This document shows, piece after piece, positions 60,701 to 64,000 of a DNA stretch of 64,000 nt; within the stretch, counting starts at the first letter, position 1, and every line of letters begins with the position of its first letter. The position numbers and the translations under genes are program-made. This stretch comes from Rehmannia glutinosa (taxonomy: Eukaryota; Streptophyta; Magnoliopsida; Lamiales; Orobanchaceae). A model generated the notes under the pieces. That model made no database searches. It had not been told where the DNA came from and was given only the letters and a program-made list of their open reading frames with translations. The stretch covers positions 3,019,419 through 3,083,418 of the forward strand of contig CM071930.1 in assembly GCA_016081115.2 (NCBI GenBank), read 5' to 3'.

Positions 60701-63241
60701 CACTGCCTCACTCCCATGGGTTTGTTCATAACCTCACTCCTGCAAAGGAACTTCTTCTCTCTCTGGGTGGGTGGGGGCTGGAGGGTGGGGTTGTTGATGA
60801 CTTTTTGATTCATCAAACTCCACTTTTATCCAACTTCATTTTATGGAGAACAGCAGTGTTTATTTAATCAGAATTTCACTGTGTTGATTACATCCCTTCT
60901 CTAATTTATTATGTTCCTGAATTTTTTTTCTGGGCACATGCCATTTCTGTATAAGAGATGCCATCTAGGTTTGCTAAGACTGCCAGACTCTTCAAACTTC
61001 TGGAAAGATAAGTAAATGCTTGACTTGCAGTCCTTGCAGCAAGGTCTAACCTGGAGGAAACAAGTAAACTAATTATACTGATTCCAGACAAAGAAAATAA
61101 TAAAAAAATATTAGCATTCCCTTAACCAGGCAATTATAGCCTGCAATATACTGGATGTTAATCTTCAAGTAAAGTAGGTTTTATTGTAATAAAATCAAAG
61201 TCACTAGTATCATTTCTGCATCTCTGCAGCTGGGCAACTTTGGTTAAAATTCATCGGTGAGGCCAAAAAACTGATCTGTTGCATAGGCTCCACAAGGACA
61301 CTAATTTTGGAAAAAGCAGCGTTGTGTTACTGGATTAGTGTTTCCCTTTATCTTCTTAGTTTTGTTCTTTTTCTGGTGACAGCTACTGAATTTTACTTCC
61401 TTGTTGATGTTATTTTGCATACAGTTGTGATGGTGATCAATGCATCTCAGCATCTACTTTAGAATTCATACTTTTGTTGAACATTTATTTGTTGTGTAAA
61501 GTATCTACTGACACTGAGCCAACCTTATGTACAGTAGACCTTTGAGTGAAACTTGTGATTTAGTAACTTGGTCATATGTGTGCTTTATATGTTTTCTGAA
61601 CTGGCTACTGTAAGTTGCTTAAGTATCTGCACAAACTGGACATACAACTAAAAACACGTTCTGCAGATGCTGTTACAAAAGAAAAGTCTCAGTGGTACCT
61701 ATTTCGCTCGGTGCTGAAGTGCATACCCTATTTAATTGAAGAAGTTGGCCGGAGTGATAAAATCACAGAAATAATTCCTCAACATGGCATTAGTATCGAT
61801 CCCGGAGTTCGTGAGGAAGCTGTGCAGGTTCTGAATCGAATTGTGAGATACCTTCCTCATCGCCGCTTTGCTGTTATGAGAGGGATGTCAAATTTTATCC
61901 TACGTCTTCCAGATGAGTTCCCTCTTCTGATTCAGACATCATTGGGGCGCCTTCTTGAACTCATGCGTTTCTGGAGAGCTTGTCTATCTGATGATAAGAT
62001 GGAACACGACGCTCTTGACTTAAAGCGTTTACAGAGGAATGAGGATTGAAGAGATCATCTTTTAAGCAGTCCCAAGAGGCAATTGAATTTCGTGCTTCAG
62101 AGATAGATGCAGTTGGTCTTATATTCCTTAGTTCTGTTGATAGTCAGATCAGGCATACTGCTTTGGAGTTACTGCGTTGTGTGCGTGCTTTACGACATGA
62201 TATACGAGAACTTTCCATGCAAGAACGACCAGATCACATCTTGAAAACTGAAGCTGAACCAATATTCATAATTGATGTTCTAGAAGAGAATGGGGTGGGT
62301 GACACATTCTGGCTTCATTGGGTTGTCTTGTTAGATTCTGCTTCATTTTCATGCTCTTCTGCTTTAAAGTGTGATATCAAGGTTTAATTGATGAGGCACT
62401 GTTTTACAGGATGATATTGTGCAAAGCTGTTATTGGGATTCTGGTCGTCCATTTGATCTGAAACGAGAGTCTGATGCTGTACCTCCTGATGTGACTCTGC
62501 AGTCTATACTATTTGAGAGTCCTGATAAGAACAGATGGGCCCGATGCCTAAGTGAGATTGTGTCAAATACGCTGCTGAACTGTGTCCTAGCTCTGTTCAG
62601 GAAGCAAAGTAAATATCTCCATAATTTACTATCTCAGATTAGCAAATGCCCTCTAAGATTTTGTCTGAATGTCTGATGAATTCATTTAGGAAAAAGCATA
62701 TTGAAGCGAATCAAGACCTTTTAACTAAAATGAGTGTCCAAGTGGTATCACTAACCCTTTATAAGGGTGTTAACCAGGGTTCGAACCCAGTATCTTTCAG
62801 TTTATTTGAAATTTATCTCCTCCCCTCAACCAGTACTCCCAGCTTATTAAAAAAAAACTAAAATGAGTGTCATCTAAAAAGTGGAATTACAAACCCCCTT
62901 TGTTTATATTGTCACTAAAATGATATGATCAGTGATTCAGATCATCAGTGTTGGTTTCCACTTGAAAATTTGATTTATCTATTGAAACTGAAGAAAGTGG
63001 GCTTGCATTTATTGCAGATTAGAGGTTATCCATCGTCTTGCTCATATCACACCGGTCGAATTGGGTGGAAAGGCTTATCAGTCGCAGGACACAGACAATA
63101 AGCTGGATCAATGGCTCATGTATGCAATGTTTGCGTGCTCGTGCCCACTTGATAGTCGAGAAGGTGGGGGTTCGGCAGCGGCGAAAAGAACTATTCCATC
63201 TGATTTTTCCTTCCCTCAAATCTGGTTCTGAATCACATGTA
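52449..63241 (+). CDS. FURRY/Tao3 (PAG1)-like cell-morphogenesis ARM-repeat protein, 5' part
   Basis: Family: very large HEAT/ARM-repeat scaffolds that work with NDR-type kinases in polarity and morphogenesis in animals and fungi; the plant role is less defined. Fourteen exons seen: 52449-52544, 53036-53153, 55313-55358, 56285-56357, 56541-56598, 57283-57378, 57879-57996, 58067-58333, 59596-59697, 59775-60129, 60219-60332, 61667-62294, 62410-62609, 63018-63241; about 830 residues. The start is MKAGSAAKLIVDALLQRFLP, then SLAMVARHTPVPLLEALLRW, the N-terminal cell-morphogenesis domain (RVVSQVEYPSLVDLRGLLLD, NPLNRAPHKRKSELHHAL). Plant homologues run to roughly 2100 residues, so the remainder lies beyond the window. 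Apparent indels: a missing T near 62045 (NED then KRSSFKQS in another frame), an extra A near 63185, and a donor reading AG|TAAAT at 62609 where AG|GTAAAT is expected. Confidence 0.9.
54673..54709. repeat. (ATC)n microsatellite
   Basis: About 12 ATC units directly abut the LINE-like fragment at 54710-54945, and probably represent its tail. Confidence 0.9.
54710..54945 (-). mobile_element. RTE-type LINE 3' fragment in a FURRY-like intron
   Basis: CACCTTATCCCACTATGTGG followed by GGTCGG, and ACGCCGGATGCCCTTCCTGAC, are words I recall from a widespread plant non-LTR retroposon family whose copies carry a trinucleotide tail. The ATC run lies on the side expected for a minus-oriented element. No target duplication was established. 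Confidence 0.5.
62739..62856 (+). mobile_element. tRNA-derived SINE, 118 bp, in a FURRY-like intron
   Basis: AAGTGGTATCACTAACC matches a tRNA-like A box and AGGGTTCGAACCC is a canonical B box, about 30 bp apart, as in an RNA polymerase III promoter. It ends TTATTAAAAAAA. The perfect 15-bp duplication ACTAAAATGAGTGTC flanks it (62724-62738 and 62857-62871). Confidence 0.9.
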
Positions 63242-64000
63242 GTAAGTAATTGCTCCTGCCAACAACCTCTCAGTGTGTCACTCTGGATCTGTATTCTGAT
63301 ATCTATTACTTCTTTCCAGTTTCATAAATGACTCGGTCACTATAAAGAACACTTTATTTGATTATATGGTTTGAATGAATTTAGGACCTAATGATCTCAG
63401 GTTCCACCCATTTTTAATGCTAAAACAGTCGGAACAAGCCCTGTGAAGTTACTGGTTCCGATTTCCCATCAAGGGCTCAAGTGTAGGTTATAATCAACAG
63501 AAAAAAAATGCAGAGTTTATACAACTTAGAACCGAGAGACATAAACAAATAAATATACAAACAAATTATATACCACTATCATCAGAACTAACTAAACAAA
63601 TAAATATATGACTCAAACTTAATGCTGAGACAGATAATATCTGATCACAGCATTTCCAAGCGTTCAACTTCTCCCAGTATCCAATTTTATCTGTTTTTAA
63701 GTTAGAAGCATGTACATCACTTTTAAATATACTTGGAATATGCTATAACTGTTTTAGAGCGGCAATGTCCAAGGAATCTGGATACACATTTGTATTGTTC
63801 AAGGATGTGTTTTGTGAAAAGCCTAAAATGTATTACAAGCATGCTTTTATGGAAAGGGAAGAAAAATGATATTGTGTGCTAGATCTTTCCTGTCTAAATA
63901 TACTATTATGCTCTCTTTAATATCATATGGAGAATACTCCTTGGATGATAAAACTATAAAACTCACAGCATAATCTTGTTTGTACTTGGGTTTTATTCCT
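63242..64000 (+). other. start of the next FURRY-like intron, no exon recognised
   Basis: After the donor GTAAGTAA at 63242 no sequence with family similarity was found before the window ends. The stretch is AT-rich and featureless. Confidence 0.55.

Noticed and set aside
62739..62790. A tRNA gene
   Set aside because: A and B boxes are present but no cloverleaf with an anticodon arm could be drawn, and the unit has a poly(A) tail and target duplications, so it is a SINE.

Overview
The window is nuclear DNA from a flowering plant, most likely a eudicot and possibly an asterid. The evidence is split genes with GT-AG introns, long AT-rich intergenic DNA, a dense layer of plant transposons (TRIM, Cassandra, MITEs, LINEs, SINEs), and proteins whose closest recalled relatives are plant proteins. 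All homology calls come from recognising protein families in the translated exons; no database search was run.

Layout. 0-20.5 kb is transposon-rich and has no intact gene. It holds a cytosolic sulfotransferase pseudogene split by a 1.67-kb non-autonomous LTR element, a duplicated segment (about 5.9-6.9 kb and 13.0-14.4 kb) whose second copy gained MITEs, a 4.3-kb LTR-like block, two LINE remnants, a SINE-like insertion, a Cassandra-type LTR with a 5S rRNA-like core, and several MITEs. 20.9-25.9 kb holds a secreted Pollen Ole e 1/proline-rich protein (+) and the U3 snoRNP protein IMP3 (-). 26-29.4 kb is intergenic. 29.4-40.6 kb holds a 19-exon phage-type organellar RNA polymerase (RpoT, +). 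42.2-45.9 kb holds BLOS2 (-), with a probable 5'UTR intron containing a duplication, a solo LTR and a three-LTR TRIM. 46.2-51.1 kb is a nested transposon block containing a LINE. 52.4 kb to the end is the 5' part of a FURRY/Tao3-like cell-morphogenesis ARM-repeat gene (+), which runs out of the window.

The genes are unrelated housekeeping genes (ribosome biogenesis, organelle transcription, endosomal trafficking, polarity scaffold, cell wall), not a pathway cluster. Their order FURRY-like, RpoT, IMP3, Ole e 1-like matches, from memory, Arabidopsis At5g15680, At5g15700, At5g15750 and At5g15780. This supports microsynteny and suggests the polymerase is the RpoTmp/RPOT2 type.

A caution: most of the genes carry single-base insertions or deletions, mostly in short homopolymers. 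Conserved protein sequence continues in another frame with splice sites largely intact. This looks more like consensus errors in an unpolished assembly than decay, except in the sulfotransferase, which is also broken by a transposon.
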